Source of the DNA: Nitrososphaeraceae archaeon
Lineage (GTDB): Archaea; Thermoproteota; Nitrososphaeria; Nitrososphaerales; Nitrososphaeraceae
Direction: 5' to 3'
Length of the DNA stretch: 5,143 nucleotides
Assembly (NCBI GenBank): GCA_030038695.1
Contig: JASHSN010000024.1
Location: forward strand, 1 to 5,143
Made by a program: the position numbers and the translations under genes. Below the pieces are notes generated by a model that had not been told where the DNA came from, did not search any database, and saw only the letters and a program-made list of their open reading frames with translations. Positions 4,981 through 5,143 of this stretch are shown piece after piece. Numbering within the stretch: position 1 is the first letter of the stretch; every line of letters starts with the position of its first letter.

Positions 4981-5143
4981 CTCGCGTGTTTGAACCGGAT
5001 AGGAAACTGACGATAGAAGGCTACTGTACCTAAAAGAAAATTTTCGAAAGCCTATTTGACATCCAATCACACCCAACGCAACGCAGTATGAGTGATAGAC
5101 ACTGATTAACTCATAGGGCTATCTGACAAGTAAGACAGAACAA

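Noticed and set aside
5074..5076. TTG as the start of the glycosyltransferase
   Set aside because: It would add 40 residues unlike the family and overlap the worn TGCA box; the ATG at 4956 has a TATA-like run at leaderless distance.

Overview
The window looks archaeal, most likely a soil-type ammonia-oxidising Nitrososphaeria (Nitrososphaera or Nitrosocosmicus style). This is inferred from four things: A+T-rich DNA, TATA-like boxes 20 to 30 bases ahead of start codons with almost no 5' leader and no Shine-Dalgarno sequence, long spacers between single-gene units, and the gene mix (single-domain universal stress protein, stand-alone CBS proteins, small four-helix membrane protein, GpgS-like glycosyltransferase). 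No rRNA, tRNA, CRISPR array, transposase or phage gene is visible, so the taxonomic call is provisional.

Layout. Positions 1-459 hold no intact gene, but carry a minus-strand fragment of a secreted or Ig-like protein (240-386) and the promoter of the next gene. Positions 460-2704 are a plus-strand stress/energy-sensing cluster: a universal stress protein (460-945), a two-CBS protein starting at TTG (1182-1694) and a four-CBS protein (1769-2704). Positions 2794-3129 (minus) are a decayed NTF2/SnoaL-like gene with internal stops. Positions 3130-3543 are non-coding. A four-helix membrane protein of unknown function lies at 3544-4026. A broken small membrane-protein gene follows at 4061-4286. A GpgS-like glycosyltransferase runs on the minus strand from about 4956 down to 4261, and its 3' end appears frameshifted.

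The most interesting signal is not a gene. The palindromic 9-mer TGCA[G/C]TGCA, part of a TGCA repeat with a period of 5 bases, occurs four times, always between genes and always just upstream of a TATA-like box: before the stress protein, the two-CBS protein, the membrane protein and the decayed NTF2-like gene. Two of these copies share an exact 16-mer in opposite orientation. A worn version lies upstream of the glycosyltransferase. This looks like a shared operator or activator site of an undescribed regulon linking stress and nucleotide-sensing proteins with an unknown membrane protein.

A second theme is decay: three gene remnants and one 3'-damaged gene in 5 kb, while the stress protein, both CBS genes and the membrane gene look intact.
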